This document shows, piece by piece, positions 9,394 through 20,600 of a stretch of DNA of 64,000 nucleotides. Made by a program: the position numbers and the translations under genes. How positions within the stretch are numbered: position 1 is the first letter of the stretch; each line of letters begins with the position of its first letter. Where the stretch lies: NCBI GenBank assembly GCA_039105265.1, contig JAPFFF010000059.1, forward strand, positions 496,001 to 560,000, in the 5' to 3' direction. Origin of the DNA: Tritrichomonas musculus (Eukaryota > Parabasalia > Tritrichomonadida > Tritrichomonadidae). Under the pieces are notes generated by a model that did no database searches, had not been told where the DNA came from, and saw only the letters and a list, made by a program, of their open reading frames with translations.

Positions 9394-12300
9394 TCAAAGG
9401 GATAAATTCAAATCAAAATGATCTTCAATGAAATTTGTTGCTTTGTCAATTCCTTTTTTAGAAAGATCGTTCATGATAGAAAATGATTCTTCTTTATTTT
9501 TTTCACAGCCTTGACCATAAAATTTCATAATACCAATGAAATAAATGGCAATTGGGTGGTTAATATTCCTCAGAAGGGAAAAATAATGATATGATTCTTT
9601 AAATCTATTCATTTTGTAAAGTTTTAAGGCATATTCAAGTGGAACTTTCGTTTTGCCATTTTGAAGAAGTAGATTAAAATATTTGTACAAATTCTCTGAA
9701 TCTTGTTCTGAAATAGATTTCGCTAAAAGAATTTCCTGTGATTCAATATTACCTTTATTTGCTGAATATTTAAGCATTGAAACTGAATAATCATTATTTT
9801 GCACATTTAAAAGTTTTTCAAGGGATGATTGCGAATTGGTGTCACCTTGATTACTCGCTTTCTTATAAAATTTAACCGATTCTTCTTTGCAACCATTTTG
9901 AAATTGAATGTATGCACATTTTGACTGAGCATGAATGTGATTTTGATAAGCTGATTCTTTATAGAATTCAAATGATTTCTTTGGATTTTCTTCTTCTTCA
10001 TAAATAAATCCCATATGATACTTTGAATTTGAATCATTTTGTTGAATTCCTATTTCAAATATTTCTTTTGCTTTTTTGATGCTTTTTTCAACACCAAATC
10101 CTCTTAAATAGCAAACACCAAGGTTATTTATCGTTGCCAAGGTCATTTTCTTATTGAATGCAAATTCAAACCATTTAAATGCTTGTTTTTCATTTTCATC
10201 ATTATGTTCTTTTGAATTTAACTCAGAAGATATACAACTTTTGCCTATCTTTATTTCAGTTAGTTTGGCATAGTAAATACCTATATCAGTAGCAAATTGC
10301 TCATAAAAATTGGCAACTTTGTTATTCAAAATAATGGAAACACCTTTCATGAAATTTTTCTCGGTTCCAATTCCATGAGCAATAAAGTATCCAATCATGC
10401 ACTTGCAGTACTTTTCTCCTAGAATCGATCCTGATTTGAGTGAATTGAATGAACTGAAGTATTTTTTATAAAAATCATGATAAACAAATGAAAGCAAAAG
10501 ATATGAAAATATGTAGCCGTTTTTGATGGATTCTTTTAAATGGCTAACTGCCTCCTTCAGTTTAGATGCTTTATTAATCGGTGACAATTCAATTATAGAT
10601 TCTTTAATACAGAGCATGGCGTATTTGTGATGTGAAACTGCATCATTTATCGAAAGTCCTTCTTGGATAATTTTGATGTAAAATTTGGTTGATTTTTGAC
10701 GGCATTTTTCATAAACATTTGAAATTATATCATTATTAAATTTTCCATGTAAATATCTAATCAATTGATATGCATCTTGTGAAGATATAAAATCATCAAT
10801 TATTTGGCCTTGGCTATTCGATATTTGTGAATAAATTATTGATTTTTCTTCAAAATTGATCTCTGATAGAGAATCATTGCTTTCTAGAAATTGATTTAGC
10901 ATAATTTGATTCAATAAATGACATCCATCAAAAATATCTTCAGGAATATCAGTCATAGATGATGGAATTGATATATGTTTCAATGATACACAGTCTTTAA
11001 AAACACCTTCTCCAAGTGAAGTTAAAGAAGATGGAGTTTCAAATGAGATTTGCTCTAATGATTTACATTCAAGAAAAGATTCTTTATCAATTTCTGTTAC
11101 GGAAGAAGGAATTAAGATATGTTTTAATGATAAGCAACACATAAATGCTTTTTCCCCAATTAACTTTAAAGAAGAAGGAGTTTGAAATGAAATTTGTGCC
11201 AATGATAAACATTCATTAAAGGATCTTAAACCAATTTTATTCACGGAAGTAGGTATTGATATTTGTCTTAATAAAGTGCAATTTGAAAATGCAAAATCTC
11301 CAATTGTTGTTATTGATGGTGGAATTGTAATTCGAGTTAATGAATTACAATAGGTGAAACATTGATCTGGAATTGATGATAATGGAGAAGAATCTATAAA
11401 AGAAATATGTGTTAATGATCCGCAGAACCCGAAAATATCTGCTCCAATTATAGTTACTGAAGGAGGAATTGCGATCTGAATCAATGATAAACATTGACTA
11501 AAAGCATGTTCACCAATTTTAATTATAGAACAAGGATTTTCAAATGTTATTTGTGACAATGATTTACAGTTTTGGAAAGCATCATCACCTATTTCTTTAA
11601 CAGAAGATGGAATTGAAATTTTAGATAATAATGTGCAATCTTCAAAAGTACTTCCTCCAATTGATGTTAAGGATGATGAGATTTTTATTTTATTCAATGA
11701 CGAACATCCAAAGAATGTTCCTGATAACTCAGTAACGTCATTACCAATTACAACTGAATAAATATTTTCGTCATTTCGAAATTTCATATCTGTTTTATTA
11801 AGACTATTAATTATAATGTTGATTCGAAGATGATCATTATTTTTTTCTTTAAGATTTAAAACTTGAGTGTAAATTGAATCAAATGAATTAGTAGGATATT
11901 TGAGGTCGATCAAAAGTTTGTTGAAACTTTTTAATAAATTATGAAATTCAGGTGATTCAAACAATTTATGCTCATTGATTAATTCAATTAATTGATATGA
12001 AAGTGCTATCGTAGATTTTTGTTGGAAAAAATATTCAACAGTTGTCCCTGTGTTTTTAGTTGGAATATAAAAATATTGTATTTTCGGTTCTGGATTAAAT
12101 CGTTCAAAATATTCTAAGAATTCTAAAAATCCTTTGAATTTATTCAATGTTGATTTATTTTCAATGATATTAGAAATTACTTGTTTCTGTGAGTTCAATG
12201 AAATTATATTAAATTCACCAATCGTGATTATATCTTCATTATTTGTTCTTGTTGGCAAAATTGTTTTTATCTTTTTATTTGTATCGAAAGAATTTTCTTC

Positions 12301-13206
12301 ATGATCAATGAAATCAATATAATTAAAATATTCAATTTCATCAATCGTTTCTGTAATAAATTCTTTGTTTCGTCTAAGTCTGTTGATAATAGAATTAAAT
12401 GTTGGACGTTTTTCAGGATTGGATGACCAACATTTTTCTATAAGATCTCTGTAGCATCTAGGTAGAGGATATTGGAATTTTGGACGTTCACCATTTATAA
12501 TAACTTTTGAGAATAGAGTAAAGAAGTTGTAATCTTTAAATGGCTCATTATGCGTTAAAAGTTCATAAACAATCATTGCAAATGCATAAACATCCCCGGC
12601 TTTCGTGTACTTTTTATCTTGCCAAATTTCAGGAGCAATATAAATGGGTGTTCCTTTGAAGCCAATAGTTGATTGTGATGTCATGCTGTCGATGTTTTGA
12701 TGATATATTTTGGATAAACCAAAATCTGCGATTTTCGGGAATAAGTTTTCATCTTCAAGGATGTTCGCTGGTTTTAAGTCTCGATGAATAATATTATGCG
12801 AATGAAGATATGACATCGCTGATGCAATACCATAAATATTAATTAATTTCTTCGTATCTGTCCATGCTTTTGGTGCTGAAAGTATACGATCGAGTTTAAT
12901 AAGGTCATTAAGAGATCCATTTGATGAATATTCTGTTATAATAACTGGACAGGGAGTTTGATCGAAATCGAGAGGACTATATCCTATAAATCTGAGGACC
13001 GCTGGATGAATTAACTGAGAAAGGATACCTACTTCACGTTTAAGATTAGTAATTAATTCTACATCGTCATTATTGATTTCATTGAAAGATACTTTTGCTG
13101 CAAAGATATTTGTTGTATCTTTTTCTACAACTTTATATACTTCACCAAATGCACCATTTCCGATTTCATCTAGTTTTTTTAATTTGTTAAGATCGAAAAA
13201 ATTCAT
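9394..13206 (-). CDS. TKL-like kinase, BspA LRR and Sel1 repeats in one protein
   Basis: The 1270-residue protein has three parts. Residues 1-290 are a complete kinase domain: IGNGAFGEVYKV loop, AAK lysine 38, Glu 58 in helix C, HRDLKPANI at 141-149, DFG at 161-163, APEIW, and CWSSNPEKRPTF near the end. It should be active and resembles the TKL/receptor-like group. Residues ~330-475 are a helical linker also found in the next gene. Residues ~480-765 are BspA-type LRRs. Residues ~900-1260 are Sel1-like repeats (NNLGVCYLRGFGVEKSIKKA, KYHMGFIYEEEENPKKSFEF). There is no membrane span or signal peptide, so it is probably cytosolic. A kinase joined to both repeat classes is unusual. Two blocks are almost identical in DNA to the neighbour at 13.8-17 kb. 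Confidence 0.9.
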   Translation of the reverse strand: MNFFDLNKLKKLDEIGNGAFGEVYKVVEKDTTNIFAAKVSFNEINNDDVELITNLKREVGILSQLIHPAVLRFIGYSPLDFDQTPCPVIITEYSSNGSLNDLIKLDRILSAPKAWTDTKKLINIYGIASAMSYLHSHNIIHRDLKPANILEDENLFPKIADFGLSKIYHQNIDSMTSQSTIGFKGTPIYIAPEIWQDKKYTKAGDVYAFAMIVYELLTHNEPFKDYNFFTLFSKVIINGERPKFQYPLPRCYRDLIEKCWSSNPEKRPTFNSIINRLRRNKEFITETIDEIEYFNYIDFIDHEENSFDTNKKIKTILPTRTNNEDIITIGEFNIISLNSQKQVISNIIENKSTLNKFKGFLEFLEYFERFNPEPKIQYFYIPTKNTGTTVEYFFQQKSTIALSYQLIELINEHKLFESPEFHNLLKSFNKLLIDLKYPTNSFDSIYTQVLNLKEKNNDHLRINIIINSLNKTDMKFRNDENIYSVVIGNDVTELSGTFFGCSSLNKIKISSSLTSIGGSTFEDCTLLSKISIPSSVKEIGDDAFQNCKSLSQITFENPCSIIKIGEHAFSQCLSLIQIAIPPSVTIIGADIFGFCGSLTHISFIDSSPLSSIPDQCFTYCNSLTRITIPPSITTIGDFAFSNCTLLRQISIPTSVNKIGLRSFNECLSLAQISFQTPSSLKLIGEKAFMCCLSLKHILIPSSVTEIDKESFLECKSLEQISFETPSSLTSLGEGVFKDCVSLKHISIPSSMTDIPEDIFDGCHLLNQIMLNQFLESNDSLSEINFEEKSIIYSQISNSQGQIIDDFISSQDAYQLIRYLHGKFNNDIISNVYEKCRQKSTKFYIKIIQEGLSINDAVSHHKYAMLCIKESIIELSPINKASKLKEAVSHLKESIKNGYIFSYLLLSFVYHDFYKKYFSSFNSLKSGSILGEKYCKCMIGYFIAHGIGTEKNFMKGVSIILNNKVANFYEQFATDIGIYYAKLTEIKIGKSCISSELNSKEHNDENEKQAFKWFEFAFNKKMTLATINNLGVCYLRGFGVEKSIKKAKEIFEIGIQQNDSNSKYHMGFIYEEEENPKKSFEFYKESAYQNHIHAQSKCAYIQFQNGCKEESVKFYKKASNQGDTNSQSSLEKLLNVQNNDYSVSMLKYSANKGNIESQEILLAKSISEQDSENLYKYFNLLLQNGKTKVPLEYALKLYKMNRFKESYHYFSLLRNINHPIAIYFIGIMKFYGQGCEKNKEESFSIMNDLSKKGIDKATNFIEDHFDLNLSL
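11735..12302 (-). repeat. Near-identical block shared with 15339-15906
   Basis: 568 bp encoding the kinase-LRR linker, differing from 15339-15906 at about two positions by eye, while the flanking coding sequence is clearly diverged. It is a direct duplicate within two tandem genes and suggests gene conversion. Confidence 0.8.
12622..12866 (-). repeat. Near-identical block shared with 16376-16620
   Basis: 245 bp covering the kinase catalytic and activation loops, with one difference by eye from 16376-16620. The edges are abrupt on both sides. Confidence 0.8.
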
Positions 13207-13846
13207 GGTAAAGGAATCTCTTTATAATAATCTAGTTTGTGGTTTTGAGTTGATAAATAGTCAGTTCTATCAATATTTGAATTTCTTTCTCAAATATTAA
13301 CGTTTTTTGATAATAAATAAAAATAATTATATTAAATTATATTAAATATTTATATATGGTATTTAATTATATACATTTTACAATACTAGATACCCATAAA
13401 TTTTTAGTATTGATAAATTATATTAAAGATTTAAATTGATTTTTTTTTTGCAAAACCATTCTTTAGCTATTGCTAATTGTCATTAAAATAAAATAGGATT
13501 TAACATGTTAGAACATTTCTCGAATTCAATAAACTTGGTATATGCACATATAAAAAAAAATATTTTTGGAAAATCTGAAAAAATAGAAAAAACTTTGAAT
13601 TAATAATTCATTAATGTTATCAATGATATTTTTAGGCAAACAAGTCAAAGATTTTTAAAATTTCAAAATTTCAAAAGGGCTTTAAATTTAATGAAGCGTC
13701 TATAAGAAGAAATTAAAAAAAAAGAAATTGTAATTGTTATTAATTGTAACTGTAGCTAATGCATTTTAAACTTTGTATTTCTATACCTTATTTTGACAAC
13801 AAAGCCTTTAGGGGAAAAAAAACATTTCATTTTCAGATATTTCGTA
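13207..13846. other. Intergenic region between tandem kinase genes
   Basis: 640 bp, AT-rich. It separates the start of the 9.4 kb gene from the end of the 13.8 kb gene on the same strand. No supported feature. Confidence 0.6.
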
Positions 13847-16800
13847 TTAAATGATATTATTTTCGCTATATATTAATATTTTATGATTTGTGCATCCATC
13901 AAAGGCATGTTCATCAATTTGTGTATAAGAAGGAATTGAAATTTCTACCAATGCAGTGCATTGTTTGAATGCAAACTCACAAATCTTGGTTATAGATGAT
14001 AAAATTGACACATATTTCAATGACGAACAATAAGCGAAAGAATATTTTCCAATTTCAGTCACAGAAGAAGGAATTGAAATTTGCTCCAGTGCTTCACAAT
14101 AAGAGAATGTATCTTCATCGATTTTGGTTAGAGAAGGGGGAATTGTGATAGCTTTTAATAACTTACATCCTCTGAAAGCACTTTTTCCAATTTCAATTAC
14201 AGAAGAAGGAATTGTAACTTGTTCCAATGATTCACAAAAACAGAAAGCATCTACATCAATTTTAGCTACAGACGAAGGAATTGATACATTTTTCAATGAT
14301 ATACAGTTATAAAAAGCTGATTCCCCAATTGAAGCTACAGAAGAAGGAATCTCAAACAATATTTGTGATAATGATGAACATTCATAAAAAATATTTTCTT
14401 CAATCGACATTAAAGATGATGGAATAGATATTTGATATAATGATTTGCAATAATTAAAGGCAGATTCTCCTAAAGAAATCAAAGAAGATGGAATTTCAAA
14501 AGATATTTGGGTCAGCAATGAACAATGATAAAAAGCAAATTTGTCGATTAATTTCACAGAAGAAGGGATTGTAATATTTTTCAATGATTCACAAAATCCA
14601 AAAGCCATTTCTTTTATCTCAATAACAGAAGTAGAAATTGAAACTTGTTTCAATGATGAACACATATTAAATGCAGATTTCCCAATTTTTGTGACAGAAT
14701 TAGGTATTATAACTTGAGTTAATTTTGAGCAAATGTCAAATGCAGATTTTTTAATTGAGGTTACAGAAGAAGGAATTGTAATTTTTGTCAATAAAGAAGA
14801 GCCATAAAACAATTGTGAATTAATAATTTCCATTCCATTCAAAAGAGTGATCATTTCGCATTTATTAAAAACATATTCACCAATTTTAGCAGAAGAAGGA
14901 ATAAAAATCTTGTTTAGTAAAGGACACTCTGAAAAAGCGTAATTTTCTACTTTCATCACAGAAGAAGGAATGGAAATAGTTGTTAATGAAGAACATTCAC
15001 AGAAAGCATGCTCTTTAATTTCTACTAAGGAAAAAGGCTTAGCAAATGATATTTCGGATAATGATATACATCCACAAAAAGCAAAAGGTTCAATTGAAAT
15101 AATAGATGAAGGAATTAATATATTAATTAAAGATGAACAACCTGAGAAAGAACCTTTTCCAATGAATTTAACTGATGAAGGAATTGAAACCTTAGTCAAC
15201 GATGAACATACACATAAAGAATAGCTCCCAATTGATGTAATAGATGATGAAATTGTGATTCGTTTCAATGAAGAACATCCATAAAAAGTCCCACCTCCTG
15301 TGTTTTTAAATCCAGCATTTTGTCCAGTTATTTCGACCACGTCATTACCAATTATAACTGAATAAATATTTTCGTCATTTCGAAATTTCATATCTGTTTT
15401 ATTAAGACTATTAATTATAATGTTGATTCGAAGATGATCATTATTTTTTTCTTTAAGATTTAAAACTTGAGTGTAAATTGAATCAAATGAATTAGTAGGA
15501 TATTTGAGGTCGATCAAAAGTTTGTTGAAACTTTTTAATAAATTATGAAATTCAGGTGATTCAAACAATTTATGCTCATTGATTAATTCAATTAATTGAT
15601 ATGAAAGTGCTATCGTAGATTTTTGTTGGAAAAAATATTCAACAGTTGTCCCTGTGTTTTTAGTTGGAATATAAAAATATTGTATTTTCGGTTCTGGATT
15701 AAATCGTTCAAAATATTCTAAGAATTCTAAAAATCCTTTGAATTTATTCAATGTTGATTTATTTTCAATAATATTAGAAATTACTTGTTTCTGTGAGTTC
15801 AATGAAATTATATTAAATTCACCAATCGTGATTATATCTTCATTATTTGTTCTTGTTGGCAAAATTGTTTTTATCTTTTTATTTGTATCGAAAGAATTTT
15901 CTTCATTTTTATCTTCTGTCGTGATCATTTCTTCAATAACTTTTCCACTTGATTCATCAGATTCTTCTTCAGATTTTTTTTCACTGCTTTCAAAATCTTC
16001 TTCTGTTGAAATGATAGTTTCTAATTGTTTATTTGGATCATAAGTGCATATTATACCATCAAAAGATTCAATGTAATCAAAGAATTCATCTTTATCAATC
16101 GTATCAGTAATGAATTCGTTATTTGTTCGAAGTTCGTAAGCAATTTCATCAAATGTTGGACGTGCTTCTGGATTAGATGACCAACATCGTTCAATTAGAT
16201 TTTGATAACAGTTTGCAATAGCATATATAAATTTAGGGCGTTCCCCGTCTCTAATAACTTTCTTGTGAAGCATGTTCAAGTCGTAATTTTTAAATGGTTC
16301 AATATTAGTAAAAAGTTCATAAAAGATGAAGGCAAATGAGTAAACATCACCTGATTTTGAATAGTTACAGTCAGTCCAAATTTCAGGAGCAATATAAATG
16401 GGTGTTCCTTTGAAGCCAATAGTTGATTGTGATGTCATGCTGTCGATGTTTTGATGATATATTTTGGATAAACCAAAATCTGCGATTTTCGGGAATAAGT
16501 TTTCATCTTCAAGGATGTTCGCTGGTTTTAAGTCTCGATGAATAATATTATGCGAATGAAGATATGACATCGCTGATGCAATACCATAAATATTAATTAA
16601 TTTCTTCGTGTCTGTCCATGTACTGAGTGGAATTGATTTATGCTCTAGTTCAATAATATCTGCTAATGAACCATTTGGGGAATATTCAGTAACAATAACT
16701 GGATAAGAATTATGATTAAAATCAAAAGGACTATATCCAATGAATTTGAGAATTGATGGGTGATTCAACTGGGAAAGGATAGTTACTTCTCGCCTTAGGT

Positions 16801-16963
16801 TCAAAATAAACTTTTTATCATTTTCATTGAAAATTGTCAATGAAATTTTTGCTGAAAAAATGGTTTCTGTGTCAATTTCTATAATTTTAAAAACTTGACC
16901 AAATGACCCTTGACCAATTTTTGCTTGTTTTGTAAATTTCCTGAGATCTAAAAAGTCACTCAT
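13847..16963 (-). CDS. TKL-like kinase with BspA LRR region
   Basis: About 1038 residues from the ATG at 16963 (an upstream TTG in the same frame is not a plausible start). The kinase domain (residues 1-295) has IGQGSFGQVFKI, the AK lysine, HRDLKPANI, DFG and APEIW, so it should be catalytically competent. An acidic, serine-rich insert (SSEKKSEEESDESSGK) follows near residues 310-340. Next comes the same linker as in the 9.4 kb gene, then about 20 BspA LRR units (SLTKVSIPSSVKFIGKGSF type) to the C-terminus. There is no Sel1 region, unlike its neighbour. Two DNA blocks (15339-15906 and 16376-16620) nearly match the neighbour, which suggests recent conversion. No membrane segment. The ligand or substrate is unknown. 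Confidence 0.9.
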   Translation of the reverse strand: MSDFLDLRKFTKQAKIGQGSFGQVFKIIEIDTETIFSAKISLTIFNENDKKFILNLRREVTILSQLNHPSILKFIGYSPFDFNHNSYPVIVTEYSPNGSLADIIELEHKSIPLSTWTDTKKLINIYGIASAMSYLHSHNIIHRDLKPANILEDENLFPKIADFGLSKIYHQNIDSMTSQSTIGFKGTPIYIAPEIWTDCNYSKSGDVYSFAFIFYELFTNIEPFKNYDLNMLHKKVIRDGERPKFIYAIANCYQNLIERCWSSNPEARPTFDEIAYELRTNNEFITDTIDKDEFFDYIESFDGIICTYDPNKQLETIISTEEDFESSEKKSEEESDESSGKVIEEMITTEDKNEENSFDTNKKIKTILPTRTNNEDIITIGEFNIISLNSQKQVISNIIENKSTLNKFKGFLEFLEYFERFNPEPKIQYFYIPTKNTGTTVEYFFQQKSTIALSYQLIELINEHKLFESPEFHNLLKSFNKLLIDLKYPTNSFDSIYTQVLNLKEKNNDHLRINIIINSLNKTDMKFRNDENIYSVIIGNDVVEITGQNAGFKNTGGGTFYGCSSLKRITISSSITSIGSYSLCVCSSLTKVSIPSSVKFIGKGSFSGCSSLINILIPSSIISIEPFAFCGCISLSEISFAKPFSLVEIKEHAFCECSSLTTISIPSSVMKVENYAFSECPLLNKIFIPSSAKIGEYVFNKCEMITLLNGMEIINSQLFYGSSLLTKITIPSSVTSIKKSAFDICSKLTQVIIPNSVTKIGKSAFNMCSSLKQVSISTSVIEIKEMAFGFCESLKNITIPSSVKLIDKFAFYHCSLLTQISFEIPSSLISLGESAFNYCKSLYQISIPSSLMSIEENIFYECSSLSQILFEIPSSVASIGESAFYNCISLKNVSIPSSVAKIDVDAFCFCESLEQVTIPSSVIEIGKSAFRGCKLLKAITIPPSLTKIDEDTFSYCEALEQISIPSSVTEIGKYSFAYCSSLKYVSILSSITKICEFAFKQCTALVEISIPSYTQIDEHAFDGCTNHKILIYSENNII
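15339..15906 (-). repeat. Near-identical block shared with 11735-12302
   Basis: Partner copy of the 568 bp linker block. The upper edge coincides with divergence into the acidic Ser/Glu insert, which the other gene lacks. Confidence 0.8.
16376..16620 (-). repeat. Near-identical block shared with 12622-12866
   Basis: Partner copy of the 245 bp kinase catalytic-loop block. Confidence 0.8.
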
Positions 16964-16980
16964 TTTTAAGTCTTTCAAAA

Positions 16981-16986
16981 AGTGAA
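16981..16986 (-). promoter_or_regulatory. Possible initiator of the 13.8 kb kinase gene
   Basis: On the minus strand this reads TTCACT followed by TTTTG, with the A about 20 nt before the ATG at 16963. It fits TCA(+1)Py(T/A). This is position and motif evidence only. Confidence 0.35.
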
Positions 16987-17618
16987 AATAAAAAAATTTT
17001 CATTTTTAATAGCTTTTTTTTTTATAAAAATAATTAAAATCATGAAACAAGTTTTTTTATTCAAATATTTCAGATCCTTTTTTAAAAAATATCTGGATAT
17101 ACTTTGGGAAATTTCATTTTTTTGGGTGGCCAGTAATTAGGATTCTCCATATAATTGACAAAGAGTCATTTTTTAAAGGAACAAACAATCCAATGACAAT
17201 GTTTTTGTGATAATATTTTTCGAAAGATGCCAAAAAATCGTCCAAAGCTTTTTGAATTATATTGAAAATGATTTAAAAAATATTTGTTTTCTTATTTAAT
17301 ACTGATTTTAACCATTAAATCCTAAATTATATCAATTTAGGAAGCCCATTAAGCCATTTGATTATCTAAATCAACCATTTTTAAGAATAAATATTAATCA
17401 AATAATAATCTCATTTTTGAAAATTTTCGATTATTTCGCATTTAACATATTCTCTAAATGGCATAAATTAAAAAATCAATAAAAAAACAAGGAACTTTTA
17501 ATCTTTTCTATGTAAAATAAAGCTCGAAAAAATGAACGATTATTTTCTTCTGAAAAAGTTGAATGTGCTAAAGAATTCCTCAAAAAGTAAAGGTTAATTT
17601 GAAGATTTGATTAGATTT
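16987..17618. other. Divergent intergenic region
   Basis: About 630 bp between divergent kinase genes. AT-rich, no supported coding sequence or repeat. Confidence 0.55.
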
Positions 17619-20600
17619 ATGATAAATAAAATTGAAGATTTTGTTAGATTTTTTAATGAAAAAAGCATAGTACTAGCACGCAAAGAAATGAATTCTGCGA
17701 TCAAAGATTATTCGATCCATATTTTATCAAAAAATAATGATTTTCATATTAGTCAAGAAATTTTTCAAAATTTTAAAGAATCCAAAGACATAATAGTTAA
17801 TGCTTATTGCTCAAATCAGGAAACAAGTTATATAATTGGTTTTAAAAAAACAATAATCATTATTGATCAATTATCTTTATCTGTTCTTCATAATTTATTT
17901 TCTACCGCAAGTGACTTAAACATACATTTCCTGAAAAATGAAAAAAATACTTTTGACAAGCACATTAAAATCGATTACCAATATTCATTATGTGATAATA
18001 TATTTGATGAAGAAATAGATAGTTTTAATAGCAAGTTAATGATATATAAACCAAAACTGAGTTATAATATAAAAGAATTTTTATCATTTATCTCATCATG
18101 CATATCTGGATATTTAATCAAACAGAGCTATAGTAAATTAAACAAAAATCGATTTAATGATATTCATTGGCGCATTAAAAAGAGTCCTACACTCGAGATT
18201 TGGGATAAGAAAAAATATATTGAAATAAGAACACTTGGCATTGGTTCACTTTTCATAGTGATATTGATTTATCATATTGAAAAGGAAGAATTTTTTGCAT
18301 TAAAAAAGCCTAATGCCAAATCAGAAGAATTTACCAAATTAATTGAAAGAGAGCTACACAATTATTCAAAAATCTATCATCCTTTTCTGCCGAAATTTTA
18401 TGGAAAAGTCAGTGAATCAAATTATGAAATTATTGAATTCATAAATGGTCAGAATCTATCATTAATTAAAAGCATTGATATTGATGATGCAATTAAAATC
18501 TTTTTTGAACTAATTGTTGTTGTTAAATATCTTCATGAAAACAATTTTGTTTTGCGTGATTTAAATCCAAAAAACATCATGATTGATCAGAACAAATGCG
18601 CCGTCCTTATTGACTTTGATCGAATGATTGATACATCTGAAAAGCCAATTGATTCCAGTTTTTCTCTTGATTTATCGTCATCATGCACAGCACCAGAAGT
18701 TAATGAAGGCATTATATCTGCTAAAAATGACATTTATTCACTTGGTATGATCTTATTGTTAATTAAACAGAAAATTTCGCCTGATTCGGATGTTGAAAAG
18801 CGAAATTTGTTTGAAAATGTATTTTATATGTTGTTTCTAAGATGTACAAATGAAAAACCAGAATGTAGGTTTACATCTGAGGAATTATATATTAATTATT
18901 TCAAATTTTTTTATAATGTGCCAATGAAAAATATGAACATTAAAGAAATGATTGATAAATTATTTTGTGAATCGATGGAAGACCCAAAAATGCAATTTGA
19001 ACTTGCCAAAATGTATGAAGATGGGATTCATATTGAAAGAAACATCAACAAAGCTATTTATTATTACTCGCAAGCTTCTGAACAGAATCATTCAGAGGCA
19101 CAACTAAATCTTGCTTTGATTTATGAAAAAGGAAAATATATAAAACGGGATATGAAAAAGTCTGTTTATTATTATACACTTGCTGCTAATCAGAATAATG
19201 TAATTGCACAAAATAATCTTGGTACAATATACACAGATGGAGATGATGGTATACAACCAGATTCAAATAAAGCCAAATATTATTTTTCTCTTGCTGCAAA
19301 TCAAAATTATCGAGAAGCACAATTTAATCTTGGTACATGCTATGAACTTCAAAGAGATTTTGAAAAAGCTTTTTATTATTATAAACTTGCTGCTGATCAA
19401 ATTTTCCAATAGCACAGAATAATCTTGCTGTGTTTTATCATAAAGGATATTATGTTTCTCAAGATATTGAGAAAGCTATTCATTATTATTCCCTAGCTGC
19501 TGAACAGAATTATCCAAGTTCGCAAGCTGCCCTTGGTTATTTTTACTTGAAAGGAGAGTATGTTGAAGGAGATATTAATAAAGCATTAAAATATTTAGAA
19601 CTTGCTGCAAATGGAAATGATTATGATGCTCAGTATAACCTCGGATTATTATACTATAATAATAAATACATTAAAAGGAACATAAACAAATCTATTTATT
19701 ATTTTTCACTTGCATCTAATCAAAATAATGTTGATGCGCAAACAAATCTTGGTTTAATTTTTTATGAAGGAATATATGTTGAACAAAATATTAGTAAAGC
19801 TTTTCATTATTTTATGCTTGCTGCAAATCAAAATGGGAGTATAGCACAATACAACTTAGGATTGATTTATTTAAATGGTGAATATCATTCAAAAGATATT
19901 GAAAAAGCAACCTTTTATTTTACTCTAGCTGCTGATCAAAATCATGTAAGTGCACAGCTTAAACTTGGAGGAATTTACGATAAAATGAATAATGAAAAAG
20001 CATTTCATTATTTCTTACTAGCAACTAAACAAAATAGTCCAATTGGACAATTCAGTCTAGGTCTTTTTTATGAAGAAGGTAAATATGTACCAAAAGATAT
20101 TAATAAAGCAATTCATTATTATACACTTGCAGCTGATCAAAACGATCCAAAATCACAAATCAATCTTGGCGTAATTTATTCTCAAGGAAAACATGTTGCA
20201 CAAGATATCAATAAAGCAATTCACTATTATTCACTTGCTGCTAATCAAAATGATCCAAAAGCACAATTTAATCTTGGCTTATTATATTATGAAGGAAAGA
20301 ATATTAAGCAAGATATCAGTAAAGCTATTTACTATTTTTCACTTGCTGCTAATCAAAATGATCCAAAAGCACAATTTAATCTTGGTTTATTATATTATGA
20401 AGGAAAGAATATTAAGCAAGATATCAATAAAGCTATTTATTATTTTTCACTTGCAGCTAATCACAACGAAGTGCAATCCCAATATAATCTTGGTTTAATA
20501 TATTATGAAGGAAAATATGTTTCAAGAGATGTCCATAAATTTATTCATTATTTTAAACTTGCAGCTAATCAAAATTACCCCAGAGCCCAATTTATGCTTG

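Noticed and set aside
14124-15224. Plus-strand frames opposite the BspA repeats
   Set aside because: Periodic antisense shadows of the 69-bp LRR unit.
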